Assembly (NCBI GenBank): GCA_964487455.1
Contig: CAZARE010000008.1
Span: 1-30,558, forward strand
Length of the DNA: 30,558 nucleotides
From: DASWJZ01 sp964487455
GTDB taxonomy: Bacteria > Pseudomonadota > Alphaproteobacteria > Rhizobiales > Afifellaceae
Reading direction: 5' to 3'
Of this stretch, positions 1 to 7,407 are shown one piece after another. Below the pieces are notes generated by a model. The model worked only from the letters and a program-made list of their open reading frames with translations. It did no database searches and was not told the DNA's origin. How positions within the stretch are numbered: position 1 is the stretch's first letter; each line of letters starts with the position of its first letter. Made by a program: the position numbers and the translations under genes.

Positions 1-1
1 C

Positions 2-211
2 GTGGCGCCCACCTTCATCCAGTCGGATCGCATCCGCCCGCATCTCGATCGGGCCGATTTTCACGATTACATCCTCGCGCGCAATCCGCTCGGCCGGATC
101 GGGCACCCGATCGAGGTCGCCGGACCGGTCGTGGCGCTCGCCGCCGCGGCCGGCAGCTACGTCACCGGCCAGGTCATCTTCGTAGACGGCGGGATCACCG
201 CCTCTCAATAG
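2..211 (+). CDS. Short-chain dehydrogenase/reductase, C-terminal part (5' end outside window)
   Basis: Only the last 70 codons or so are inside the window. The visible protein carries the classical SDR C-terminal pattern: a PLGRIGHPIEVAG segment (substrate-loop and helix region) followed by SYVTGQVIFVDGG, the conserved end of NAD(P)-dependent SDRs. The frame is open to the left edge, so the GTG at base 2 is almost certainly an internal valine rather than the start. The Rossmann fold and the Ser-Tyr-Lys catalytic residues lie upstream and cannot be checked. The gene ends 28 bases before an aldehyde dehydrogenase on the same strand, suggesting co-transcription: an alcohol or sugar oxidised by the SDR, with a later aldehyde handled by the neighbour. 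Substrate is unknown. The family call is secure; function beyond oxidoreductase is not. Confidence 0.9.
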   Translation: MAPTFIQSDRIRPHLDRADFHDYILARNPLGRIGHPIEVAGPVVALAAAAGSYVTGQVIFVDGGITASQ

Positions 212-239
212 CCGCGCGTCTTAACCCAGGGAGATCGCC

Positions 240-1694
240 ATGTATCATCAGCCATCCATGTTCATCGGAGGATGCTGGCGCGGGGCCGCGGACGGCGGCC
301 GCATTCCGGTGATCAATCCGGCGACGGAGGAAGTGCTGGGGGAAACGCCCGCGGCGACGTTGGCGGACGTCGAGGAGGCGATCGAGACGGCCGCGGCCGG
401 ATTGAAGACGTGGAGCAGGGCCCCCGGATGGGAGCGCGCCAAGGTGCTGCGCGCGGTGGCGCGCCACATGGAGGCGCGGCGCGAAGAACTTGCGATGGCG
501 TTGACGCTCGAGGTCGGCCGCCCGTTGCAGCAATCGCTCGGCGAGGCGCAGGCGGGGATGGAGCAGTTCGACTGGTTCGCGGGCGAAGCGGAGCGGCTCT
601 TCGGCGACGCGCTTCCCTCGCGCCAGGGCGGCCAGCTCGTCGTCAGCCACGAGCCGGTGGGCGTGGTCGCCGCGTTCACGGCGTGGAATTTTCCGATCAA
701 CCTCCTCGCCCGCAAGATCGCGCCGGCGCTCGCGGCCGGCTGCACCATCGTCTGCCGGCCCTCGGAGCAGGCGACCTCCGTCGCGACGATTCTCGTCGAA
801 TGCTGCCTCGAAGGGGGCGTGCCGCCCGACGCCATTCAGCTCGTGACCGGCAAGGCGGAAGCGATCTCGAAGGCGATCATGGCGTCCGACACGGTGCGCA
901 AGATATCGCTGACCGGGTCCACGGCGGTGGGCAAGCAGCTGATGGCGGCGGCGGCGGCGACGGTGAAGCGCTGCTCGATGGAACTCGGCGGACACAGCCC
1001 GGTCATCGTTTGCGACGACGTCGATGTGAACGCGGTCGCGAGCCTCTGCGGCCAGTTCAAGTTCCGTAACGCCGGGCAAGTCTGCATCGCGCCCAATCGC
1101 TTCTATGTGCATGAGTCCGTCGCCCCCGCGTTCAAGGCGACGATGGTGGAGTATGCGCGGTCGCTGAAGCTCGGCGACGGGCGCGATCCGGCGACCGGCA
1201 TGGGACCGCTCACGACGCGGCGCCAGCTCGACCGTATCGAATCGATCTCGGCGGATACGCATGCCGCCGGCGCGTCGATCCTCTCAGGCGCGCACCGCCC
1301 GAAGGAAACCAACAAGGGCTACTTCTTCGAGCCGACGGTGTTTGAGGACGTTCCCGACGACGCCCGCATCATGCATGAGGAGCCGTTCGGTCCGCTCGCG
1401 CCGGTGAACACCTTCCGCGATATCGACGAGGCGATCGAACGCGCGAACGACACGCCGTACGGTCTGGCAGCCTACGTGTTCACGCGCTCGCTTGGGCGTG
1501 CACAGCATCTCGCGCGCGAGGTTCGTGCCGGCATGATCGGCGTCAACACGTTCCTCGTTGCGCACGCAGAAGCGCCGTTTGGCGGAGTCAAGCACAGCGG
1601 TATGGGCCGGGAGGGCGGCCGACAGGCGATCCACGACTACCTCGACGTGAAGCTAAGCCACTTCATGCCGGCGGATCGGCCTGGCGCGATATGA
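240..1694 (+). CDS. NAD(P)+-dependent aldehyde dehydrogenase
   Basis: A full-length protein (484 residues, normal for the superfamily) oxidising an aldehyde or semialdehyde to the acid in the cytoplasm. Visible catalytic features are Asn150 in AWNFP, Glu248 in MELGGHSP (general base) and the nucleophile Cys282 in NAGQVCIAPNRF; the KISLTGSTAVGK segment is the cofactor-binding glycine motif. The pattern best fits the succinate-semialdehyde/glycolaldehyde/lactaldehyde branch, but the substrate cannot be fixed from sequence. The ATG lies just after GGGAGATCGCC, a reasonable ribosome binding site, 28 bases behind the SDR gene, so the two probably form an operon. In context it may oxidise an aldehyde from sugar or polyol breakdown. 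Family and completeness are confident; substrate is open. Confidence 0.95.
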   Translation: MYHQPSMFIGGCWRGAADGGRIPVINPATEEVLGETPAATLADVEEAIETAAAGLKTWSRAPGWERAKVLRAVARHMEARREELAMALTLEVGRPLQQSLGEAQAGMEQFDWFAGEAERLFGDALPSRQGGQLVVSHEPVGVVAAFTAWNFPINLLARKIAPALAAGCTIVCRPSEQATSVATILVECCLEGGVPPDAIQLVTGKAEAISKAIMASDTVRKISLTGSTAVGKQLMAAAAATVKRCSMELGGHSPVIVCDDVDVNAVASLCGQFKFRNAGQVCIAPNRFYVHESVAPAFKATMVEYARSLKLGDGRDPATGMGPLTTRRQLDRIESISADTHAAGASILSGAHRPKETNKGYFFEPTVFEDVPDDARIMHEEPFGPLAPVNTFRDIDEAIERANDTPYGLAAYVFTRSLGRAQHLAREVRAGMIGVNTFLVAHAEAPFGGVKHSGMGREGGRQAIHDYLDVKLSHFMPADRPGAI

Positions 1695-1751
1695 TTCGTA
1701 GGGACTCTGTATGGTCGCCTGTCGACTTCCGCATATGGCGCCTTGCAGGAG

Positions 1752-1773
1752 CCCCCCGGAATTGTGCGGGGGG
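1752..1773. terminator. GC-rich hairpin between convergent genes
   Basis: CCCCCC at 1752-1757 pairs with GGGGGG at 1768-1773 across a 10-base loop, about 58 bases after the aldehyde dehydrogenase stop and 190 bases from the end of the convergent minus-strand operon. There is no following T-run, so it may act as a weak bidirectional terminator or only as a 3'-end stabiliser. The rest of the gap (1695-1963) shows nothing recognisable. Confidence 0.4.
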
Positions 1774-1963
1774 AAACGTCGTGGACTGAGCCCTGGGAAT
1801 TGTCGCGCCGCAACGCAGAAAGACCAATTGTTGCAGTGCTCAGCGCAGGCGGCCGATGCCTAGCCTTTTGTTAGGCGGGAATAATTGTGTAGAGTCGGTT
1901 GCTTGCGTATGCGCGAGTCCGGTGATGGTCGCAGCCATCTTGCCTCTCCAACTGGGTCATTGC

Positions 1964-3445
1964 CTACCCATGCGCACCAGCAACCATCTCTTCAACGGTG
2001 CACCGGACGCCCTTCATATACAGCGCAGTAAGATGACCGATGAGCGTACTCCGGAAGTATTCGTCCCGCGGCAAATCGAGTCCAAATATTTCCGTGAAAC
2101 CCAGCAGGGCGTCGACCAGCTGACGAGGCGCCCCCTGCGCCGATGCAGCGGCGGCGCCGAGGCGTGCGGAGAGTGGGTCTCTAACATCAATCTCTCGGCC
2201 GTTCTCGTCGATGCCGGTCACATAGCTCATCCATGCAGCGACGCCGAGCGCGGCGCGGTCAAAGGCCAGGCCGGCGGCGAGGCGATCCCGGATGGTTCCG
2301 AGAAGCCGTTGCGGCAGCTTCTGGCTTCCGTCCATGGCGATTTGCCACGTCCGGTGCCGGAGAGCCGGATTGGCGAACCGCTCCAGCAGCGCATCGCGAT
2401 AGGCACCGAGGTCGCCCAGACTTGCAGACAAGGTACTCATCACCTCGTCGGTCATGAAGTCGTGGATGAGGGTGCGGAAAGCAGGGTCGGCGATCGCCTG
2501 GCTGACGAACTCGTGGCCGGCGAGATAGCCGAGATAGGCAAGCGCGGAGTGGCTGCCGTTGAGCATGCGGAGCTTCATCAGCTCGAACGGGCGAACGTCC
2601 GCAACGATTTCGGCGCCGGCGGCCTCGAAAGCCGGTCGACCCTGTGGAAACCGATCCTCGATGACCCACTGGCTGAACGGCTCAGTGACCACCGGCCAGG
2701 CATCCGAGAGGCCGGTGGCTTCAAGGACCAGCTTCCGGTCGTCCTCGGTCGTGGCCGGAACGATCCTGTCGACCATGGTGGATGGGAAGGCGACATTCTG
2801 GCGGATGTGGTCGGCCAGTTTGCGGTCACGCAACTCAGCAAAGCCGGTGACAATGCGGGCTGTAGCCTCGCCGTTGGTGGGAACGTTGTCGCATGAGAGC
2901 ACGGCAAACGGAGCGACGCCGGCAATCCGGCGTAGATCCAGCGCCCTGACGATCAGGCCGGGCGCGCTGACCGGCGTTGCCGGATACGCGAGGTCGTAGC
3001 GAACGTCCGGATGGCTCGGATCGAGCGCACCCGTTGCCGGGTCGTGACAGTAGCCCTTCTCTGTAACGGTAAGCGAGACGATCCGGATGCGCGGATCGGT
3101 CATCGCTGCAATCAGCTCGTCTCGCTGGGTTGTCGCGTCGAGGATGTCGAGGATGCAGCCGATGACGCGCGTCGAAGTACCAGTGCTGCTGCGCACGGCC
3201 AGCGTGTACAGGAAATCCTGTGGCGCCAGCGACTGCCTGGTGTCCGGTCGCCTAAGCGAGGCGCCCACGATACCCCAGGTGGGATCAGTCCTCAGCACGT
3301 TGTCGATGTACATCGCCATGTGTGCCCGGAAGAAGGCGCCGACGCCGAGATGCACGATTCCGGGGATTATGGCTGCTCGGTCGTACGGCAAACGCTCCGC
3401 AAGCGTGGTGGCAGATAAGCGGGCACCGCGGGCTGTCTCAGTCAA
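1964..3445 (-). CDS. Mannitol dehydrogenase-family oxidoreductase (fructuronate/tagaturonate reductase or polyol 2-dehydrogenase)
   Basis: A 493-residue member of the polyol-specific long-chain dehydrogenase family, which interconverts keto-sugars or keto-aldonates and the corresponding polyols or aldonates with NAD(H) (D-mannitol/fructose, fructuronate/mannonate, tagaturonate/altronate). The N-terminal domain starts with IVHLGVGAFFRAH, the dinucleotide-binding signature. LSCDNVPTNG near 184-193 and MVDRIVPATT near 224-233 are family hallmarks. The catalytic K-x4-N-x2-H triad is Lys291, Asn296 and His299. The start is a TTG at 3445, inside the last codons of the upstream dehydrogenase (8-base overlap), so translation is probably coupled; no upstream ATG or GTG fits. 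It is the last gene of the operon headed by the sugar permease. With the L-galactonate-type dehydrogenase upstream, reduction of a keto-aldonate such as tagaturonate is an attractive inference; mannitol or arabinitol oxidation is an alternative. Confidence 0.9.
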   Translation of the reverse strand: MTETARGARLSATTLAERLPYDRAAIIPGIVHLGVGAFFRAHMAMYIDNVLRTDPTWGIVGASLRRPDTRQSLAPQDFLYTLAVRSSTGTSTRVIGCILDILDATTQRDELIAAMTDPRIRIVSLTVTEKGYCHDPATGALDPSHPDVRYDLAYPATPVSAPGLIVRALDLRRIAGVAPFAVLSCDNVPTNGEATARIVTGFAELRDRKLADHIRQNVAFPSTMVDRIVPATTEDDRKLVLEATGLSDAWPVVTEPFSQWVIEDRFPQGRPAFEAAGAEIVADVRPFELMKLRMLNGSHSALAYLGYLAGHEFVSQAIADPAFRTLIHDFMTDEVMSTLSASLGDLGAYRDALLERFANPALRHRTWQIAMDGSQKLPQRLLGTIRDRLAAGLAFDRAALGVAAWMSYVTGIDENGREIDVRDPLSARLGAAAASAQGAPRQLVDALLGFTEIFGLDLPRDEYFRSTLIGHLTALYMKGVRCTVEEMVAGAHG

Positions 3446-4457
3446 TTTCGATCACGGCCTTGATCAGCCCCGCCTTCTGGACTGCCCAGACGGGGATGTC
3501 GTGCACCGCCCCTGCCAGGCTGGTGCGGTGGGTGATGAGGCGATCGATCGGAACATCGCCACCGCGAATCGAGGCGATCACGCGTGCGAAGTCTTCATTG
3601 GTTGCGTTGCGACTGCCGAAGAGCGTCATCTCCTTGCGGTGGAAATCGGGGTCCATAAACGTAATCGCGTCCTTGATCACGCTGACGAGAACGTACCGGC
3701 CGCCGTGAGCGACAAGGTCGAAACCTTGCTCCATTGCCTGGAGGTTGCCGGTGGCGTCGAATACGACGTTGAAGCCATCGCCATTGGTCACCGCATCTAC
3801 AGTTGCCGCGATGTTGGCATGGGAGGGGATTGTGCTCACCTGTGCGATAGACTTCGCAGACGCAGCCCGTTGTGCATCACGGTCGAAGACGGCAACCGGG
3901 GCGCCTTCTGCGCGCGCGAACAGCGCGACGCCTAGGCCAATCGGACCGGCCCCCACGACAAGGACGCTGTCGTGCCTTGTTACCGCGGCGCGCCTTACGG
4001 CGTGCGCGCCGATCGCGAGGAACTCAACGGTGGCGCATTCGTCCACGGTCAGGCCGTCTGCACGAACGAGGTTGCTCGACGGCACGGACAACAGCTCCGC
4101 CATGCCGCCGTCTTGATGAACGCCCAACACCGAGATGTTGACGCAGCAATTGGGCCTTCCTGCGCGACACGCGATGCAGTGTCCGCAAGAGAGGTAGGGG
4201 TTGACGACGTAGACCTCGCCGGGTTGCGGCCCTGAGTTTTCGGTGGCGGTGACGACCTCAACGGCGAGTTCGTGCCCCATGATCCGGGGATACTGAAGAA
4301 ACGGGTGTTTGCCTTCGAAGATATGGTAGTCGGTACCGCATATGCCGATCCGACGCGGGCGAACCAGCACGCGGCTAGGCTCAGGCCGAGCGGCAGGTCT
4401 CTGCTCAACGCGCAGATTGCCGGGCGCCGTGCAAACGAGGGCGGCTACGTGTTTCAT
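3438..4457 (-). CDS. Zinc-dependent alcohol dehydrogenase, L-galactonate/L-idonate 5-dehydrogenase type
   Basis: A medium-chain zinc dehydrogenase of 339 residues, oxidising a secondary alcohol on a sugar or sugar acid with NAD(P)+. Catalytic-zinc ligands are Cys40 in GICGTD, His62-Glu63 in MGHE and probably Glu145; structural-zinc cysteines are 91, 94, 97 and 104/105. The Rossmann motif GAGPIGLG is at 169-176. Stretches such as SVLGVHQDGG and a later GSRNAT resemble my memory of E. coli L-galactonate 5-dehydrogenase (LgoD/YjjN), with HRKE just before GSRNAT. Where that enzyme has EPLAIGAHAVRRA, this one has EFLAIGAHAVRRA. I prefer the ATG at 4457 over a TTG one codon earlier; neither has a strong ribosome site. 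It lies downstream of the binding-protein gene and overlaps the next reductase. The substrate is inferred from similarity only. Confidence 0.88.
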   Translation of the reverse strand: MKHVAALVCTAPGNLRVEQRPAARPEPSRVLVRPRRIGICGTDYHIFEGKHPFLQYPRIMGHELAVEVVTATENSGPQPGEVYVVNPYLSCGHCIACRAGRPNCCVNISVLGVHQDGGMAELLSVPSSNLVRADGLTVDECATVEFLAIGAHAVRRAAVTRHDSVLVVGAGPIGLGVALFARAEGAPVAVFDRDAQRAASAKSIAQVSTIPSHANIAATVDAVTNGDGFNVVFDATGNLQAMEQGFDLVAHGGRYVLVSVIKDAITFMDPDFHRKEMTLFGSRNATNEDFARVIASIRGGDVPIDRLITHRTSLAGAVHDIPVWAVQKAGLIKAVIEID

Positions 4458-4494
4458 CAAGGGTTCGTCACAACGGTTGTGGAGGCCGCTGGGC

Positions 4495-4521
4495 GGAGAG
4501 CCGGCGTACCGCCGGCCCTCC
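4495..4521 (-). promoter_or_regulatory. Intercistronic hairpin after the binding-protein gene
   Basis: GGAG-A-GCCGGCG pairs with CGCCGGC-C-CTCC around a TAC loop: an 11-bp stem with one A/C mismatch, just downstream of the sugar-binding protein stop and upstream of the zinc dehydrogenase. There is no T-tract on the transcript strand. Such stem-loops after binding-protein genes commonly protect the upstream mRNA and lower expression of downstream cistrons; that role is inferred. Confidence 0.5.
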
Positions 4522-4527
4522 TTTTGC

Positions 4528-5442
4528 TTACTGGAAGTCCGTCATGTTGTCCTTGGTGACAAGCGCAGCACCCGAGTCGATCAGTGACTCGACCGGTTCG
4601 CCGCGGATCGCCTTGACGAGCGCTTCGACTCCAAACTTGGCCATGTTGAAGGGAAACTGCGCCACCGTGGCGTCCTCGGTACCAGCTTCCAACGCCTCCT
4701 CCTCGCCACAGCAGAAATCGAAGCCGACTAGGATAATGTCGTCGTTCGCGATTCCGGCGTTGGTGATAGCGCGCGCCGCACCCGCCGCGGGCGGACCACA
4801 AGCTGCGTAGATTGCCTTGAGCTCAGGATTTGCCGTCAGAAAATCTTGTGCGACGTTGATGCCGAGCTCTTCCGTGCAGTTGGTTGCGCCGCGGCCGACG
4901 ATGTTCGGCTTGACGCTCCCCAGGCCCTCAAGCATGCCGCTCACGCGATCGTCAAGCGAAGGCACGCCCGGCACGCCCTCAAGGATGGCGAGCGTGTCAC
5001 CGTCCTTCAGAAGTGTGGCTAGGTGTTCGCCGGCAATCTTGCCAGCGGCATAGTTGTCAGTCGTCGCGAGCGCGGTCCGGCCTTCCCAGCCCGGGATGTC
5101 GTTGTCCATGAGGACGACCTTAACCCCTGCCGCGACGGCTTTGTCGAGGGCGGGCGCAACGGTCGGATCGACCGGCGTGATGGCGATGCCCTGCACGCCC
5201 TGCGTGACCATGGACTCGATGAGGGCGATCTGCCCCTCGATATCCGTGGCCGCAGCTCCCTGACCGAACGTGATCGCCACGTCGGGGTCGGTCGCTGCAT
5301 AGGCCCTGGCGCCGTCCTCCATGGTGGCGAAGAACGGCACCGGGAACTTGGTGATGAATCCGATCGAGATCGGGTCGGCATTGGCGGGACCCGCGATTGC
5401 GGCGGCGATCGCTATGCCTCCCAGTATTAGTCGCGCTTTCAT
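4528..5442 (-). CDS. Periplasmic sugar-binding protein of a CUT2-type ABC transporter
   Basis: A 304-residue exported protein delivering a sugar or sugar derivative to the permease/ATPase pair encoded immediately upstream. An N-terminal signal peptide (MKAR, hydrophobic core, probable cleavage after ANA near residue 22) is followed by the periplasmic-binding-protein fold: ISIGFITKFPVPFF, repeated VDP and DND loops and GVKVVLMDND, typical of the ribose/galactose/fructose-binding cluster. Cysteines at TNC, AAC and the FDFCCG pair could form disulfides. A purine-rich GAGGGAGAG lies upstream of the ATG, and the gene begins 54 bases after the ATPase stop, so all belong to one operon. Ligand is not predictable; the downstream enzymes point to a hexose, polyol or aldonate-like compound. 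Confidence 0.92.
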   Translation of the reverse strand: MKARLILGGIAIAAAIAGPANADPISIGFITKFPVPFFATMEDGARAYAATDPDVAITFGQGAAATDIEGQIALIESMVTQGVQGIAITPVDPTVAPALDKAVAAGVKVVLMDNDIPGWEGRTALATTDNYAAGKIAGEHLATLLKDGDTLAILEGVPGVPSLDDRVSGMLEGLGSVKPNIVGRGATNCTEELGINVAQDFLTANPELKAIYAACGPPAAGAARAITNAGIANDDIILVGFDFCCGEEEALEAGTEDATVAQFPFNMAKFGVEALVKAIRGEPVESLIDSGAALVTKDNMTDFQ

Positions 5443-5496
5443 GTCTACACTCTCTCCCTCATGGTGGGATCGCCGCCCGAAAGGAGGGCAATCCCG

Positions 5497-6255
5497 TTAA
5501 ACCTCGGCCCCCACGATCATGGAGACCAGTTCCTGTTGGTTTGCGCGGGTCGGCCTGAGTTCTCCGACCTTTCGTCCTTGGCGCAACACGACGGCTCGGT
5601 CTGCAAGTTCGACGACATGCTCCATGTTGTGCGTGATGAGGATGACGGCGTTGCCCTCGGCACGGAGCTGCTTGATGAGTTCAAGCACCTTGCTCGACTC
5701 GCGCACGCCAAGGGCCGCGGTCGGCTCGTCGAGGATGATGATCTTGCGTGCGAACGCTGTTGCGCGCGCCACGGCGATCGCCTGACGCTGGCCGCCGGAC
5801 ATGAGAGCGACAGGAGCGTCGAGTCTCGGCAGCTTGACCTTCAGCCGCTCAAGTACGTGCGCTGTCTCCCGATCCATGGCGCGCGCATTGAGGAAACGCA
5901 GACCTCGCGGCAGCCAGGAAGGGACGGCGATCTCGCGGCCGCAGTAGAAATTCTGCGCCGGCGTCAGATTGTCGAACAGTGCGAGGTCCTGATAGACTGT
6001 CTCGATACCTGCGCGCCGCGCCGCCGCCGGCGAGTGAGCGGCCAGGACGGAACCGTCCATCACGATCTCGCCTTCGTCGAGTGCGTGGACGCCGCTGATG
6101 CATTTGACCAGCGTCGACTTGCCGGCACCGTTGTCGCCGAGCAGCGCGAGGACCTCGCCGGCATGGGCCTCGAGACTTACGTCCCGGACGGCGTGGACGG
6201 CTCCGAACCGTTTTTCGGCGTTGCGCACGGTCAGAACGGGAGGCAGGGCGCTCAT
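5497..6255 (-). CDS. Single-domain sugar ABC transporter ATPase (FrcA-like)
   Basis: A cytoplasmic ATPase of 252 residues powering the adjacent importer. All nucleotide-binding motifs are intact: Walker A GDNGAGKST (40-48), Q-loop VYQD near 88-91, signature MSGGQ (152-156), Walker B IIILDEP (172-178) and switch His209 in ITHN. Most CUT2 sugar importers use a roughly 500-residue tandem ATPase (RbsA, MglA); this has a single domain, as in rhizobial FrcA, and would work as a homodimer. The frame is open upstream, but the ATG at 6255 forms a 4-base ATGA overlap with the permease stop, which fixes the start and implies translational coupling. It is the second gene of the permease-ATPase-binding protein-enzymes operon. 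Confidence 0.93.
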   Translation of the reverse strand: MSALPPVLTVRNAEKRFGAVHAVRDVSLEAHAGEVLALLGDNGAGKSTLVKCISGVHALDEGEIVMDGSVLAAHSPAAARRAGIETVYQDLALFDNLTPAQNFYCGREIAVPSWLPRGLRFLNARAMDRETAHVLERLKVKLPRLDAPVALMSGGQRQAIAVARATAFARKIIILDEPTAALGVRESSKVLELIKQLRAEGNAVILITHNMEHVVELADRAVVLRQGRKVGELRPTRANQQELVSMIVGAEV

Positions 6256-7307
6256 TGCGACCTCGCTGCCTGAATCGCACGGGCTCGTGCCTCCAGGTGG
6301 TTGCGGAGAACGTCCGCCTCGACGGCGACCACGATGATCACTCCGATGGCGATCATCTGGAAGAAGACGTTGACATTGAGCAGGTTGAGGGCGTTGCGGA
6401 TGACGCCAATCATCACGGCGCCGATCAGCGCATGGCCGAGATGACCGCGGCCGCCAAGGAAGCTCGCTCCGCCGATGATGACGGCCGCGATGGTGTCGAG
6501 TTCGAGCAGGTTGCCGTAGAGCGGCGAGCTCGCCGCCGTCCGGCCCGACAAGACCACTGCTCCGACACCGCAGCACAGCCCCGCGATGATGTAGGCCGAA
6601 ACCAGCACGCCCTTGACAGGGATGCCCATTTCCACGGCGGCCTCCGGATCGCCGCCGACGGCGTAGATCCACCGGCCCCACACCATCGTCTTGATGAGAA
6701 CGAATACGACAACCGCCACGCCAAGGACGACGAAGAACGAGTTGGGAATGCCGAGGGTCGCCGAGTCGCCGATCGTGGTGATCGCCTCCGGCATCCCGCG
6801 CATCGTCGTGTGGTTGATCGAAAGCTGGAGCGCGAGACCGCGACAGATGCTGAGGGTGGCGAGCGTGATGATGAACGGATGCGGCAATCGGCCGAACACA
6901 TAGACAAGGCCGTTGATGGCGCCCACGGCGGCGCCGGTCAGAAGCATCGCCAGGATCACCAAGGTCGCGGAGTCGACGACCCTGAAGACGAGGCCGCCGA
7001 TCACGGTGGCGAGGGCGAGGTTGGCGCCGACCGAAAGGTCAATTCCTCTCGTCAGGATAACCAATTGCTGCCCCATCGCCACGATGGCGATGACTGCCGT
7101 CTGAGCGACGATGTTGCCGAGATTTACCGGCTTCAGGAAGTTTGGCGTAAGCAGGCTGATCGCAGCGGCAATGAGCACAAGTATCAGCAGTGGACCGATG
7201 CCCAGGAGCCGCAAGCCTATCGAGACTGGATCGGCGTTCTCGCTCGACCGGCCGCCGGTTCGGGAACGCGGAGCAATTTCCGGTTGCTCCCCCATTACAT
7301 TCGCCAA
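6252..7307 (-). CDS. CUT2-type sugar ABC transporter permease (RbsC/FrcC family)
   Basis: An inner-membrane permease of about 350 residues with many hydrophobic helices, forming the channel of the importer. It carries the family hallmark GQQLVILTRGIDLSVG, the cytoplasmic coupling segment around AVGGDPEAAVEMGIPV, and AAVIIGGASFLGGRG near the C-terminus. The N-terminus is a hydrophilic stretch before the first helix (LLILVLIAAAI). The frame starts at a TTG (7307) with GGAG about 10 bases upstream; an ATG four codons in (7295) is an alternative with a poorer ribosome site. It is the first gene of the operon, divergent from the GntR-type regulator, with a plausible promoter at 7337-7365. Family assignment is confident; substrate is unknown. 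Confidence 0.92.
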   Translation of the reverse strand: MANVMGEQPEIAPRSRTGGRSSENADPVSIGLRLLGIGPLLILVLIAAAISLLTPNFLKPVNLGNIVAQTAVIAIVAMGQQLVILTRGIDLSVGANLALATVIGGLVFRVVDSATLVILAMLLTGAAVGAINGLVYVFGRLPHPFIITLATLSICRGLALQLSINHTTMRGMPEAITTIGDSATLGIPNSFFVVLGVAVVVFVLIKTMVWGRWIYAVGGDPEAAVEMGIPVKGVLVSAYIIAGLCCGVGAVVLSGRTAASSPLYGNLLELDTIAAVIIGGASFLGGRGHLGHALIGAVMIGVIRNALNLLNVNVFFQMIAIGVIIVVAVEADVLRNHLEARARAIQAARSQ

Positions 7308-7336
7308 AGCCAGACAACTCCGAGGGGTGTCTGTTA

Positions 7337-7365
7337 TTGATAAAAAACGAGGCTGAAGTGGTCAA
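7337..7365 (-). promoter_or_regulatory. Probable sigma-70 promoter of the sugar transporter operon
   Basis: Reading the minus strand, TTGACC (plus 7360-7365) and TATCAA (plus 7337-7342) are spaced by exactly 17 bases, a good match to -35/-10 elements, about 30 bases upstream of the permease start. It is overlapped by the inverted repeats described in the next entry, as expected for a repressible promoter. Confidence 0.5.
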
Positions 7366-7377
7366 CTTGTTTTTTAT
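7340..7377. promoter_or_regulatory. Inverted repeat in the divergent promoter region, candidate operator
   Basis: A perfect 9-bp inverted repeat, ATAAAAAAC (7340-7348) and GTTTTTTAT (7369-7377), brackets a second imperfect palindrome, AAGTGGTCAACTT (7356-7368). Both overlap the proposed promoter of the transporter operon and lie 30-70 bases ahead of the regulator gene. The divergent two-HTH FCD regulator is the obvious candidate to bind here. The symmetry is seen; the binding is inferred. Confidence 0.5.
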
Positions 7378-7407
7378 GGATTAAGGGTCAACGGCTGAGA
7401 GAGCCCA

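Noticed and set aside
1856..2896. 346-codon open frame on the plus strand opposite the mannitol dehydrogenase-family gene
   Set aside because: No motif or ribosome site; the minus-strand gene has intact catalytic residues across the same bases.
6256..6681. Upstream extension of the single-domain sugar ATPase to a 394-codon frame
   Set aside because: The extension lies inside the permease gene and is not ATPase-like; the ATGA overlap at 6252-6255 gives the real start.
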